NCBI GenBank assembly: GCA_026397135.1
Contig: JAPLVL010000028.1
Span: 1-41,390, forward strand
Length of the DNA: 41,390 bases
Source of the DNA: Candidatus Berkelbacteria bacterium
GTDB lineage: Bacteria > Patescibacteriota > UBA1384 > XYA2-FULL-43-10 > 1-14-0-10-43-13
Direction of reading: 5' to 3'
Part shown: piece after piece, positions 1-6,956 of the stretch
Layout: each line of letters begins with the position of its first letter
How positions within the stretch are numbered: the stretch's first letter is position 1
Translations under genes and position numbers: made by a program
Notes under the pieces: generated by a model
What the model was told of the DNA's origin: nothing
The model's database searches: none
What the model saw: the letters and a program-made list of their open reading frames with translations, nothing else

Positions 1-1
1 A

Positions 2-124
2 GCGAAAAGCTTAGTTGGTCTTGTTATAAGAGTATTAGGAATCATTACAAGCTTTACTCTTGGTATGTATATTAACAGTCTCAGAGGCAATAAATTGTTA
101 AAGATCAAAGGTTTATTGGCTTAA
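2..124 (+). CDS. C-terminal end of a truncated membrane protein
   Basis: An open frame enters from the left edge and ends in TAA at 122-124, giving about 40 residues. It contains a hydrophobic stretch (LVGLVIRVLGIITSFTLGMY) followed by a basic tail rich in Lys and Leu, which looks like a last membrane helix with a cytoplasmic tail. The start lies outside the window and the family cannot be named from this fragment. It is absent from the ORF track because it has no start codon here. The 77 bases between its stop and the next gene hold the extended -10 promoter of that gene. That it is a real gene is inferred from the open frame and the membrane-like composition. Confidence 0.5.
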   Translation, partial: AKSLVGLVIRVLGIITSFTLGMYINSLRGNKLLKIKGLLA

Positions 125-177
125 TTATGCAACATTGGTATATATTACACTTTTCCACTAAACATTCTATCTGGTTG

Positions 178-186
178 TGATATAAT
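178..186 (+). promoter_or_regulatory. Extended -10 promoter of the dockerin protein gene
   Basis: TGATATAAT is a perfect extended -10 (TGn plus TATAAT). No convincing -35 lies 16-18 bases upstream, as is usual for extended -10 promoters. The expected start point near 193 leaves a leader of only about 9 nt before the ATG at 202, without a Shine-Dalgarno sequence, so the mRNA may be nearly leaderless. Confidence 0.5.
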
Positions 187-201
187 CATAAGTAAGCATA
201 A

Positions 202-1350
202 ATGAAATATCTGAAGGAAAAAATTAACCGTCTATGTATCTATTTTGCAGTCGCTGCACTTCTTTTTGCATCGCTAAACCCAGAACTTGCCCTTGCAAAT
301 GTTAGCGCCGGAACCTTCACTGGCTCTGGACTCAACAACAATCTTATTAGCAACACGGATTTCCTGGCCTATGACTCAATGACAGTGGACCAAATCCAAT
401 CGTTTCTTGCTTCGCATAACTCTGTGCTAACTAATTATTCTGATGGTGGCCGATCTGCAGCCCAGATCATTCTCGATGCTTCGTATGGTCGCTACGATGC
501 AGCCGGAACCTGGAATGGAATTGTAATAAATGAATCGACTCATACTGTAAGCCCCAAAGTATTACTGGTCGTACTACAAAAGGAACAAAGTTTGATTACC
601 CAAAGTAGTGTTGGTGACCGAGCTATTTATGCCGCAATGGGTTGTTATTGCTACAACGGTGTCTCTGGTGACAACAACGGCAATGGTTGCAAGGATTCGA
701 CAGAAGGATTCTCGAAACAGGTCGAAAACGGTGCCTGGCTTTTGCGATATAGCTATGAAAGAGCTCAAGGCAAAGGATTAGACTACCAAGTCGGTCAAGA
801 ATTTACAACTTCCGATGGATACAATGTCAAACTTCTGAATGCCGCAACCGCCTCGCTCTACCGCTACACACCTTATGTTTTCAATGGAAATTTTAATTTC
901 TACAACTATTATAATACCTGGTTCGTGGCACATCCTGACACAAATACAAACGACCAAACTCCTTTCACCCTCAAGACATACGTCAACACACAGAAACTTT
1001 CCGGATACAAAACTTCTGACGCCAAAGCTTATCTCGGAGGTCAGTTGTTAGCCGATACTGGCTCAACTACCTGGGAATTGAATCTGACAAGTCTCGCCTT
1101 TGGCACGAATAATTATTCTGTTACCTACAAATCTGGGGATGGTACAACTCTGGGCAGCAAATCGATTGTGATCGTGGTCCAGAAGCCTGGTGATATTGAT
1201 GGCAGCGGAACAGTCGGCCTTCAGGACCTCTCAGTTTTGGCTGGATATTGGGGACAAACTAGTCCAGAGGAGCCACTCTCCGACTTAAATGGTGATCATG
1301 TTGTCGATATTCAAGATTTGTCGATATTGGCCGGGTATTGGGGGCAATAA
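202..1350 (+). CDS. Secreted lysozyme-like protein with C-terminal dockerin-type repeats
   Basis: 382 aa. Residues 1-32 form a signal peptide (basic start, hydrophobic core, ALA cleavage site). Residues about 45-245 resemble a secreted domain of actinobacteria and other Gram-positives with the core SPKVLLVVLQKEQ and a YTPY...FYNYYNTWF end. I infer a lysozyme/transglycosylase-like peptidoglycan hydrolase with Glu128 as candidate catalytic residue. A beta-rich linker (about 250-325) leads to two F-hand calcium-binding repeats (about 331-352 and 361-382) of the pattern D-x-[DN]-G-x-x-x-V-x-x-x-DL-SxLAGYWGQ, typical of type I dockerins. The next gene encodes an anchored cohesin-like protein, so this one may be held on the surface non-covalently. 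The start follows an extended -10 with almost no leader. Dockerin call strong; enzymatic role moderate. Confidence 0.85.
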   Translation: MKYLKEKINRLCIYFAVAALLFASLNPELALANVSAGTFTGSGLNNNLISNTDFLAYDSMTVDQIQSFLASHNSVLTNYSDGGRSAAQIILDASYGRYDAAGTWNGIVINESTHTVSPKVLLVVLQKEQSLITQSSVGDRAIYAAMGCYCYNGVSGDNNGNGCKDSTEGFSKQVENGAWLLRYSYERAQGKGLDYQVGQEFTTSDGYNVKLLNAATASLYRYTPYVFNGNFNFYNYYNTWFVAHPDTNTNDQTPFTLKTYVNTQKLSGYKTSDAKAYLGGQLLADTGSTTWELNLTSLAFGTNNYSVTYKSGDGTTLGSKSIVIVVQKPGDIDGSGTVGLQDLSVLAGYWGQTSPEEPLSDLNGDHVVDIQDLSILAGYWGQ

Positions 1351-1357
1351 AATATCA

Positions 1358-1407
1358 GGATTAAGAATTAAGGATTAAGCAGTAAGCAATAAGCAGGGAG
1401 CAATAAG
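1358..1407 (+). repeat. Phrase-like simple repeat between genes
   Basis: The gap between two + strand genes is made of near-repeating words: GGATTAAG / AATTAAG / GGATTAAG followed by GCAGTAAGCAATAAGCAG and GGGAGCAATAAG. The first half matches, in inverted orientation, the TTAATTC tandem at 3071-3096. The second half matches an in-frame segment of rmlD (39653-39670) at 16 of 18 bases. GGGAG (1396-1400) may serve as SD for the GTG at 1407. Confidence 0.7.
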
Positions 1408-2684
1408 TGAGAAGGGATATGATGAAAAAAAATTTGTTAATTTGTCTTCTGACAGTCTTTGCAGTGTTAATTATTCCCAAGGTCACCTTGGCTGCCGGAA
1501 TTTCAGTTTCCGGAGGAGCGCTCAAGTATGCCGGCGACGAAAGCAATGTTACTATCACCGCATCGGGTGCAACTTTTAACGCATTTTCAGGAACGATCAG
1601 CGCTTCAGGATCAGTCAAAGTAACTGCTTGCACACCTGGCGATGCGCTTTGGGTGACGAAGCCATCGGGGACGGGCAGTTTTGCTGGCGCACTCACGAGC
1701 GCAACTACATCATTTAGAATCGCAACGTGTCATATCAAGGCATCGACCACCGGTAGTGGCTCGATTTCTGTTTCCGGGGTTCAACTTGCTAACAAGGGTC
1801 CGATTGTTGGAACAGACAGTGGCAGTCAATCGTTTTCGCCAATTCGCAAGCCTACCCCTCCAGGAGCAATTACAGTGACTTCAACTTCTCACCCAGACCA
1901 AAATACTTCCTACGAGGTGACCACTATCGTTCTTTCTTGGGACAAACCAACCGGAGTCACTAATTATTCATATCTTCTCGATCAGACGGCTGGCACAATC
2001 CCACCCGCAACTGCGACGAACGCAAACACAACTGCAAGTTATGACAATGAAGCTGTTGGGACTTATTATTTCCACATTCGGGCGCTAAACGGAGACGGTT
2101 GGGGTGACGCGACTCATTTCAAAATTACAATCAAGGAACCTGATCCCAAAATTCACGACGACATCGCCAAACCACAAAACATCACGATTACAAAGAATAC
2201 TGATTTTAAAAACGATATTGAGAGTGGAACCGTGACAGGTTTCACAATTTCTGGTCTTACTCTGCCAAATTATATGGCAAATATTATCTTCAGCCCAACT
2301 ATCACTCCGCCGGAGGGCAAATTGTTGTCAGTCAAGGCTGATGCGAACGGTAGTTTCAGTTTCATTGCAGATTTTCCTTTCAAAGCAGGTAATTATTCCC
2401 TCACGATCCAGGGCCAGGACAACAAAACCCTGACGCCTATTTCCGACCCGATACACTTCGAAATTTCACAGAGATTGGGTGGTGCGATAAACATTCTGAC
2501 AGCTGCCGACACGAATACCCCGATCATCCCTGCCAAAAAATGGTTTGAAAAAATCAACTGGATGTACGTGACCGCTGGATTGACTGGGCTCGTCTTGATC
2601 CTAGCTATTCTATTTGTTATTGTCATCTTCAAGAATAAAAAGGCCTGGAAAAAAATATTCTCAGAACTAAGGATCCAGAAGTAA
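1407..2684 (+). CDS. Membrane-anchored cohesin-like / Fn3-like surface protein
   Basis: 425 aa from the GTG at 1407 (GGGAG six bases upstream). ATG codons at 1419 and 1422 are alternatives with the closer SD-like GAAGGGA. Residues 7-30 form a signal peptide (KVTLAA). Residues about 30-147 form a beta-rich domain of the cohesin/CBM-like type common in CPR surface proteins, ending in a GSGSISVSGVQLANKG strand pair. About 148-243 is Fn3-like (VTTIVLSWDKPTGVTNYSY, then YYFHIRALNGDGWGDATH). About 255-354 is a further Ig-like domain. Residues 386-408 are a membrane helix with a lysine-rich cytoplasmic end. It has no catalytic motif, so it is a binding or scaffold protein. It follows the dockerin gene by only 56 bases of phrase repeat, and the pair may be co-transcribed. 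The cohesin assignment rests on pattern memory and is moderate. Confidence 0.75.
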   Translation: MRRDMMKKNLLICLLTVFAVLIIPKVTLAAGISVSGGALKYAGDESNVTITASGATFNAFSGTISASGSVKVTACTPGDALWVTKPSGTGSFAGALTSATTSFRIATCHIKASTTGSGSISVSGVQLANKGPIVGTDSGSQSFSPIRKPTPPGAITVTSTSHPDQNTSYEVTTIVLSWDKPTGVTNYSYLLDQTAGTIPPATATNANTTASYDNEAVGTYYFHIRALNGDGWGDATHFKITIKEPDPKIHDDIAKPQNITITKNTDFKNDIESGTVTGFTISGLTLPNYMANIIFSPTITPPEGKLLSVKADANGSFSFIADFPFKAGNYSLTIQGQDNKTLTPISDPIHFEISQRLGGAINILTAADTNTPIIPAKKWFEKINWMYVTAGLTGLVLILAILFVIVIFKNKKAWKKIFSELRIQK

Positions 2685-2689
2685 GAATT
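2681..2689 (+). repeat. Left inverted repeat flanking the four-helix-bundle gene
   Basis: GTAAGAATT, overlapping the stop codon of the upstream gene, is the exact reverse complement of AATTCTTAC at 3088-3096. Together they bracket the four-helix-bundle gene and its SD. The left copy is followed by CAG where the right copy continues as a TTAATTC tandem. Confidence 0.55.
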
Positions 2690-2694
2690 CAGCT

Positions 2695-2700
2695 AGGAGG
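2695..2700 (+). promoter_or_regulatory. Strong Shine-Dalgarno of the four-helix-bundle gene
   Basis: AGGAGG, four bases before the ATG at 2705, is among the strongest ribosome binding sites in the window. It lies inside the inverted repeat pair, so the gene carries its own translation signal. Confidence 0.75.
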
Positions 2701-2704
2701 ACAA

Positions 2705-3082
2705 ATGAATACTAGTATGAAAAGTTTTCAAGACATAATTGCTTGGCAAAAATCACATGAATTTGTTCTCAAGATTTATGAATTAACCAAACTTTTCCCA
2801 AAAAACGAGGAATTTTGTCTAACAAACCAAATCCGGCGAGCAGCTATTTCTGTCCCCTCGAATATTGCTGAAGGATTCAAACGCAAGTCAACCAAAGACA
2901 GCCTCCACTTTTACAATATTGCCGAGGGTTCTCTAGAAGAAGCAAAGTATCAATTGCTATTGGCTCGAGATCTGGGGTATATTGAATCTCTAATATACGA
3001 AAAAGTTTGTGGCATAGCAGCAGAGTCAAGCAAGCTTCTGTGCAGATGGATTAAATCGCAGAGTGCTCGACTTAATTCTTAA
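2705..3082 (+). CDS. Four-helix-bundle protein, bS23 / IVS / Avd-like family
   Basis: 125 aa, the usual family length (about 115-130). Family hallmarks are visible: FQDIIAWQKSHEFVLKIYELTKLFP near the start, then TNQIRRAAISVPSNIAEGF (about 42-59), then a long helix with YNIAEGSLEEAKYQLLLARDLGYI. The family includes proteins encoded in intervening sequences of 23S rRNA genes and the Avd accessory protein of diversity-generating retroelements; free-standing copies have unknown function, and I saw no reverse transcriptase or template repeat here. A second in-frame ATG (codon 5, MKSFQD) is the usual family start, but the AGGAGG at 2695 fits the first ATG. The last residues and stop are written by the TTAATTC tandem repeat, and a 9-bp inverted repeat flanks the gene. 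It separates two surface-polymer genes with no obvious link to it, which suggests insertion. Confidence 0.9.
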   Translation: MNTSMKSFQDIIAWQKSHEFVLKIYELTKLFPKNEEFCLTNQIRRAAISVPSNIAEGFKRKSTKDSLHFYNIAEGSLEEAKYQLLLARDLGYIESLIYEKVCGIAAESSKLLCRWIKSQSARLNS

Positions 3083-3096
3083 TTCTTAATTCTTAC
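3071..3096 (+). repeat. TTAATTC tandem repeat and right inverted repeat
   Basis: CTTAATTC followed by two more TTAATTC units and TTAC: three perfect 7-bp units. It overlaps the stop codon of the four-helix-bundle gene and fills the gap to the flippase start at 3101, leaving that gene without a recognisable SD. AATTCTTAC at 3088-3096 pairs with GTAAGAATT at 2681-2689, and the reverse complement matches the words at 1358-1378. Confidence 0.8.
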
Positions 3097-3100
3097 AAAA

Positions 3101-4549
3101 ATGAATGACAAGCGCGCTATTTTTATCAACACGACCTGGCAGATTATCTTCAGGGTTATCACTCTGGCAGTGACACTGATTTCGGTAAAGTTACTGGCAA
3201 ATTATCTCGGCAAGACAGGGGTTGGTGAATACAATACCATCACGACATATGTCAATTTCTTCATCGTGATCGCTGAATTGGGTCTCTTTGCTACTACCGT
3301 CAGAGAAATCTCAAAGCACCCGGAAAACGAACAGAGGATTCTGTCCAATGTTTTTACGATTCGCCTAGTTTCAGCACTTCTGACCTGCGTTTTGGCAATC
3401 GGCCTCATCTTGATTGGACACTCTTACTACGCGAAATATAATATAAACTCTGATATTGTTTTCGGCGTCGTTATCGCTTCGGGCTTCCTTCTTTTCAATC
3501 TGCTCTGGAGTATTTACGACATGGTTTTGCAACATCGGCTCAAAATGCAGTTCTCGGCCCTTTCGGAATTTTTGGGTAAGCTGATCTCAATTGGTGCGCT
3601 CGCCCTCGTAATTATTTTTCGTGGCAATTTCCTGATCGTCGTTTCAACTATTACAATTGGCGCCCTCTCAACTTTTCTAATCAAATGGCTCTTCGCCAGA
3701 CGCTTTGCCAAATTTAGCTTTGCCTTTGATCCTGATTTTGCCAATCGGCTACTTCGAATTTCAATCCCATTCGGAATTGTATTTGTCCTAAACGGCCTAT
3801 ATTTCAAGCTCGACACTCTGATGCTTTACCCAATGAAAGGTCCTGATGCTGTCGGCATTTATTCAATTGCTTATAAGGTTTTGGAGGTTGTTGCTTTCTT
3901 CGGTTCGTACTTTGCCAGCTCCCTGAAGCCGATCATTTCACGAGAGATAGTCAGTGACAAGAAACATGTTACTAATATAATCAATCAGGCAGTTCCAATT
4001 ATGATTTTTATGGCGCTGCCAATCACTATAGTATGCGTCGTATTCTCGAGGGAAATCATCACACTTGTCTCCAACGCGACTTTTGTTGATGGTGCTGCAG
4101 CTCAAAACATCTTGGCCTTTACGTTGCCCTTCATCTACCTCGACGTGCTCTTATCTGAGGTTTTGATCGCCAACGACAACAGAAGGCTCCTCCTTGGAAT
4201 TTCCGGCTTCATTTTGTTATTTAATTTGGCCTTTAATATTATCGCTATTCCTCGTTATTCATATATTGGTGCTGCTTGGGGCACGCTCGTGTCGGAAATA
4301 GTATTGTTCCTAATTTATTTCTATTTCACAAAAAAAATAATTGCCCACCGTCTCGATTGGGCAAAAATCATGAAGATCATCTTGGTCAGCGCCATGACCT
4401 TTGGGCTAGGTTATATATTAAAGACTCTGGATATCAACTTCCTCTTCTTGGTAGTCTTGACGCTGGCAGGTTACGCCATCTTCTCTTATCTTTTGCAAAT
4501 TCTAAAAATTAGCACAGTCAGAGAATTGTTAAGGCCGGAGGCAAACTAA
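3101..4549 (+). CDS. Wzx-type oligosaccharide flippase
   Basis: 482 aa polytopic membrane protein with about 12-14 hydrophobic helices, the size and layout of polysaccharide flippases of the MOP superfamily. The start FINTTWQIIFRVITLAVTLISV leading into LLANYLGKTGVGEYN is typical: helix 1, then the LG..G.GEY loop. It should move polyprenyl-linked oligosaccharides across the membrane. The N-terminus directly follows the phrase repeat and has no SD, so ATG 3101 is chosen from homology alone. Its stop (4547-4549) overlaps the stop of the convergent epimerase by four bases, so there is no room for a terminator between them. A second flippase starts the opposite operon (35103-36389). Confidence 0.9.
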   Translation: MNDKRAIFINTTWQIIFRVITLAVTLISVKLLANYLGKTGVGEYNTITTYVNFFIVIAELGLFATTVREISKHPENEQRILSNVFTIRLVSALLTCVLAIGLILIGHSYYAKYNINSDIVFGVVIASGFLLFNLLWSIYDMVLQHRLKMQFSALSEFLGKLISIGALALVIIFRGNFLIVVSTITIGALSTFLIKWLFARRFAKFSFAFDPDFANRLLRISIPFGIVFVLNGLYFKLDTLMLYPMKGPDAVGIYSIAYKVLEVVAFFGSYFASSLKPIISREIVSDKKHVTNIINQAVPIMIFMALPITIVCVVFSREIITLVSNATFVDGAAAQNILAFTLPFIYLDVLLSEVLIANDNRRLLLGISGFILLFNLAFNIIAIPRYSYIGAAWGTLVSEIVLFLIYFYFTKKIIAHRLDWAKIMKIILVSAMTFGLGYILKTLDINFLFLVVLTLAGYAIFSYLLQILKISTVRELLRPEAN

Positions 4550-5523
4550 AATTCTTTATTTCCCTTATACCAGTTGACACACGCTTTGATCCCATCCTCG
4601 AAATCAACAAGCGGTTGCCAGTCCAGAAGCTTGCTAGCTTTGGATATGTCAGCACTGGTTGAATCCATGTCGGCTTTGTTTGAATCTTTTTGATTGATCA
4701 GGGCCTTTTTTTGAAGTAATTTTTCGATCAAATTTATCATGTAATTGATCGATATTGGCTTCTTGCCGCCACCAAGATTGACAATTTCGTAGCCAACTTT
4801 TTTCATCGCCCTGATTGTGCCGCTAGCAATATCAGAAACATAGGTAAAGTCTCTAGTCTGCATACCATCTCCAAACAGTTCAATCGGCTTTCCTTCATCA
4901 ACCGCTTTGATAAAACGGAAATAACTCATATCTGGTCGGCCGGCCGGTCCAAAGACAGTAAAGTATCTGACAACTGTAACATCAATATCGTAGAGATGAT
5001 GGTAGGTGTAGGCAATCACCTCAGCTCCTTTTTTCGAAGCAGCATAAGGCGAAATTGGTGTGTTGACCGGAAGCTTTTCAGAAAATGGCATTTCGCCACC
5101 GGCATAGAGAGAAGAAGTCGAGGCAATCACAATTTTGGGCACATCGTACTTTCTCATCATTTCCAATATATTCAGAGTACCAATCGTGTTGACCTCGAAA
5201 TACAGGTTTGGATTTTCCATACTATAACGAACTCCAGCCATACCAGCCAAATGGATCACAGCTGTAAATTTATGTTCAGAAAAAAGTGTTTCCAATTTGG
5301 CAACGTCTCTAATATCAATTCGTAAGACTTTTGTCCTATATTTCTCCTGAATCTCTTCCGCCCGATAATCTTTCAGTTTTGGATCATAATAATCATTAAA
5401 ATTATCAACGCAAACTACTTCTCTCCCTTCTTCCAAAAGCATTTTAGAGACATGAGAGCCAATAAATCCAGCGGCTCCTGTTATGAGAATTTGTGATTTA
5501 GGTTTTGAATCTTGATGTTTCAT
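4546..5523 (-). CDS. NAD-dependent epimerase, UDP-glucuronate 4-epimerase-like
   Basis: 325 aa when started at the internal ATG at 5523, one base after the manC stop; the longer ORF start (5634) only reads into manC. An extended SDR: Rossmann motif TGAAGFIGSH, AGMAGVRYSMENP, ASTSSLYAGG, YAASKKGAE (YxxxK), and RYFTVFGPAGRPDMSYFRF. The AGVRYS...NP and FFTVYGPxGRPDM signatures are those of UDP-glucuronic acid 4-epimerases, which make UDP-galacturonate. With ugd in the same operon, UDP-Glc to UDP-GlcA to UDP-GalA is plausible. Related SDRs epimerise other UDP-sugars, so the substrate is uncertain. It is the last gene of the long - strand run and converges on the flippase. No SD is visible before the chosen ATG. 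Confidence 0.85.
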   Translation of the reverse strand: MKHQDSKPKSQILITGAAGFIGSHVSKMLLEEGREVVCVDNFNDYYDPKLKDYRAEEIQEKYRTKVLRIDIRDVAKLETLFSEHKFTAVIHLAGMAGVRYSMENPNLYFEVNTIGTLNILEMMRKYDVPKIVIASTSSLYAGGEMPFSEKLPVNTPISPYAASKKGAEVIAYTYHHLYDIDVTVVRYFTVFGPAGRPDMSYFRFIKAVDEGKPIELFGDGMQTRDFTYVSDIASGTIRAMKKVGYEIVNLGGGKKPISINYMINLIEKLLQKKALINQKDSNKADMDSTSADISKASKLLDWQPLVDFEDGIKACVNWYKGNKEF

Positions 5524-5524
5524 T

Positions 5525-6604
5525 TTATAAATAGTGGTGTTTATCATCTTGCTGAAATTTCTCCAGAAGGTCCTTGACCTGCCCAGACTTGTGACTGTTG
5601 CAAATGAGCAAAGCATCAGAAGTATCAACCACAATAATGTCAGTTAGCCCCACCGTTGCAATTAATTTGTCACCAGCAAAAAAGAGACAATTATCGTTGT
5701 CAACACCAATATGATGGCCTCTTGAGATTACTTTGGTATTATAATTTTTGGTTAGTTCCGAAAGGAGCGTTCCCCAACTTCCAACATCAGACCAGCCAAA
5801 ATCAGCAGGCACGACCAAAATTTCTTTTGTCTTCTCCAAGATGCCATAATCTATGGAAGTATTCTCAACTTTCTTGTAATCATTTCGTAATACTTTTTCA
5901 TACAACGCTGTCCCCAGATTCTGACCGACATTTTCAAGAACTTTGGTTGTTTCGGGCAAATATTTGGCAAACAATTCCAGCATTTTCTTGGTTTTCCATA
6001 TGAAAATTCCTGAATTCCAAAGATATTCCCATGAGGAGACATACTCCTCTGCTTTTTCGAGATTTGGTTTTTCAACAAACTTTTCGACAGAAAATGCACG
6101 CAGGTTATCTGATTCTTCAACCTGAGAGCCCATTTTAATATAGCCCAGTCCCGTGTCTGGTTTGGTCGGATTGATTCCGATTGTCAAAATATATCCATCA
6201 TATTCGTTTTCACAAAGTTCTTCAGCAAACCCAACTGCCTCCAGAAATTTGCCATTGTCTTTGATTGAGTGATCAGCCGGCAAAAAAATAACAGCAGCCT
6301 CAGAATCTCTCATGTTTATAATTTTTGTGGCCAATCCGCAAGCTGCCGCCGTACCCATTGGATATGGTTCTACAATAAAATCATCCTCAGCAATCTCCGG
6401 AATTATTTTTTTGATGTCAACTAGATATTCAGGAGTAGTAGAAATTAATATCTTTGCCGAGGGAAAACTTGGCAAAAGTCTCTCGTATGTTTCACGAATC
6501 AGCGATTTGTCAGAAATGAAAGAATGGAGCTGTTTCGGCTTTTTCGTCCTAGAGAGTGGCCAAAGTCGGGTCCCCTTTCCGCCGGCCATTATCACTGCAT
6601 ACAT
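5525..6604 (-). CDS. manC: Mannose-1-phosphate guanylyltransferase
   Basis: 359 aa, the single-domain form, without the phosphomannose isomerase half found in ~470-aa ManC/AlgA enzymes. The nucleotidyltransferase signature MAGGKGTRLWPLSRTKKPKQ opens the protein, followed by FLPADHSI, YILTIGINPTKPDTGLGYI, KFVEKPN (the VEKP motif) and ADFGWSDVGSW, all diagnostic of GDP-mannose synthesis from mannose-1-P and GTP. The product feeds gmd (20918-21958) in the same operon. Its start overlaps the stop of the upstream small membrane protein by one base (TAATG), implying translational coupling. A reductase such as fcl is not seen in the window; the GDP-linked branch probably goes to an amino sugar instead. 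Confidence 0.93.
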   Translation of the reverse strand: MYAVIMAGGKGTRLWPLSRTKKPKQLHSFISDKSLIRETYERLLPSFPSAKILISTTPEYLVDIKKIIPEIAEDDFIVEPYPMGTAAACGLATKIINMRDSEAAVIFLPADHSIKDNGKFLEAVGFAEELCENEYDGYILTIGINPTKPDTGLGYIKMGSQVEESDNLRAFSVEKFVEKPNLEKAEEYVSSWEYLWNSGIFIWKTKKMLELFAKYLPETTKVLENVGQNLGTALYEKVLRNDYKKVENTSIDYGILEKTKEILVVPADFGWSDVGSWGTLLSELTKNYNTKVISRGHHIGVDNDNCLFFAGDKLIATVGLTDIIVVDTSDALLICNSHKSGQVKDLLEKFQQDDKHHYL

Positions 6605-6954
6605 TATTTTTTCTTTCTCTCCATACTGAATTGGAGGATTGTCATTATTACAGCAAGAATCAAGAAGAGATAAGCAAGCTCAGAAAATATTTCTGCCCGA
6701 TTTGCCTGATTTAGGGCCATTGTAAGTGCTGTTAAGGCCAAGAAAAGGGCTGAGATCTTGGCCAAAACTTGGGTGGCAAGCGGAAAAAGTACCAACCAAA
6801 TCAGAAAAAGGATCAAAACCAGTTCCTTTGCGTTCCAGTCAGAGAAAAGACCGAGAATTCCAAAACAGACCAGGACGAAATATCCAAAATACTGTTTGGT
6901 TAAATATTTTTGCCAATCATTTTTTCGAATTAAATTGTCAACTTTTTCAATCAT
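6604..6954 (-). CDS. Small polytopic membrane protein
   Basis: 116 aa with a charged 20-residue N-terminus, then about four hydrophobic helices (about 22-38, 44-62, 63-82 and 90-109) and the basic end MERKKK. I do not recognise a family. It is joined to manC by a TAATG overlap and follows the anchored beta-rich protein by two bases, so it is an integral operon member. Possible roles are a subunit or lipid-carrier accessory of the GT-C-like proteins upstream, similar in size to GtrA or EmrE-like proteins. This is inference from context. Confidence 0.7.
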   Translation of the reverse strand: MIEKVDNLIRKNDWQKYLTKQYFGYFVLVCFGILGLFSDWNAKELVLILFLIWLVLFPLATQVLAKISALFLALTALTMALNQANRAEIFSELAYLFLILAVIMTILQFSMERKKK

Positions 6955-6956
6955 AT

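Noticed and set aside
1361-1696. 111-aa ORF on the - strand over the phrase repeat
   Set aside because: Antisense to the signal peptide and first domain of the anchored protein; its C-terminal hydrophobicity comes from the repeat and the signal peptide complement.
2705-3082. Diversity-generating retroelement, suggested by the Avd-like protein
   Set aside because: No reverse transcriptase, template repeat or variable repeat is visible near it. Avd and free bS23-like proteins share a fold, so the gene alone is not evidence.
1358-3096. Insertion sequence or transposon carrying the surface-protein genes
   Set aside because: No transposase and no target-site duplication found. The inverted phrases are short and also occur in unrelated places, so they are kept as repeats only.
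4546-4549. Terminator between the convergent flippase and epimerase
   Set aside because: The stop codons overlap by four bases and no hairpin with a T-run is seen on either side.
4996-5325. 109-aa ORF on the + strand
   Set aside because: Antisense to the epimerase gene, without coding features.
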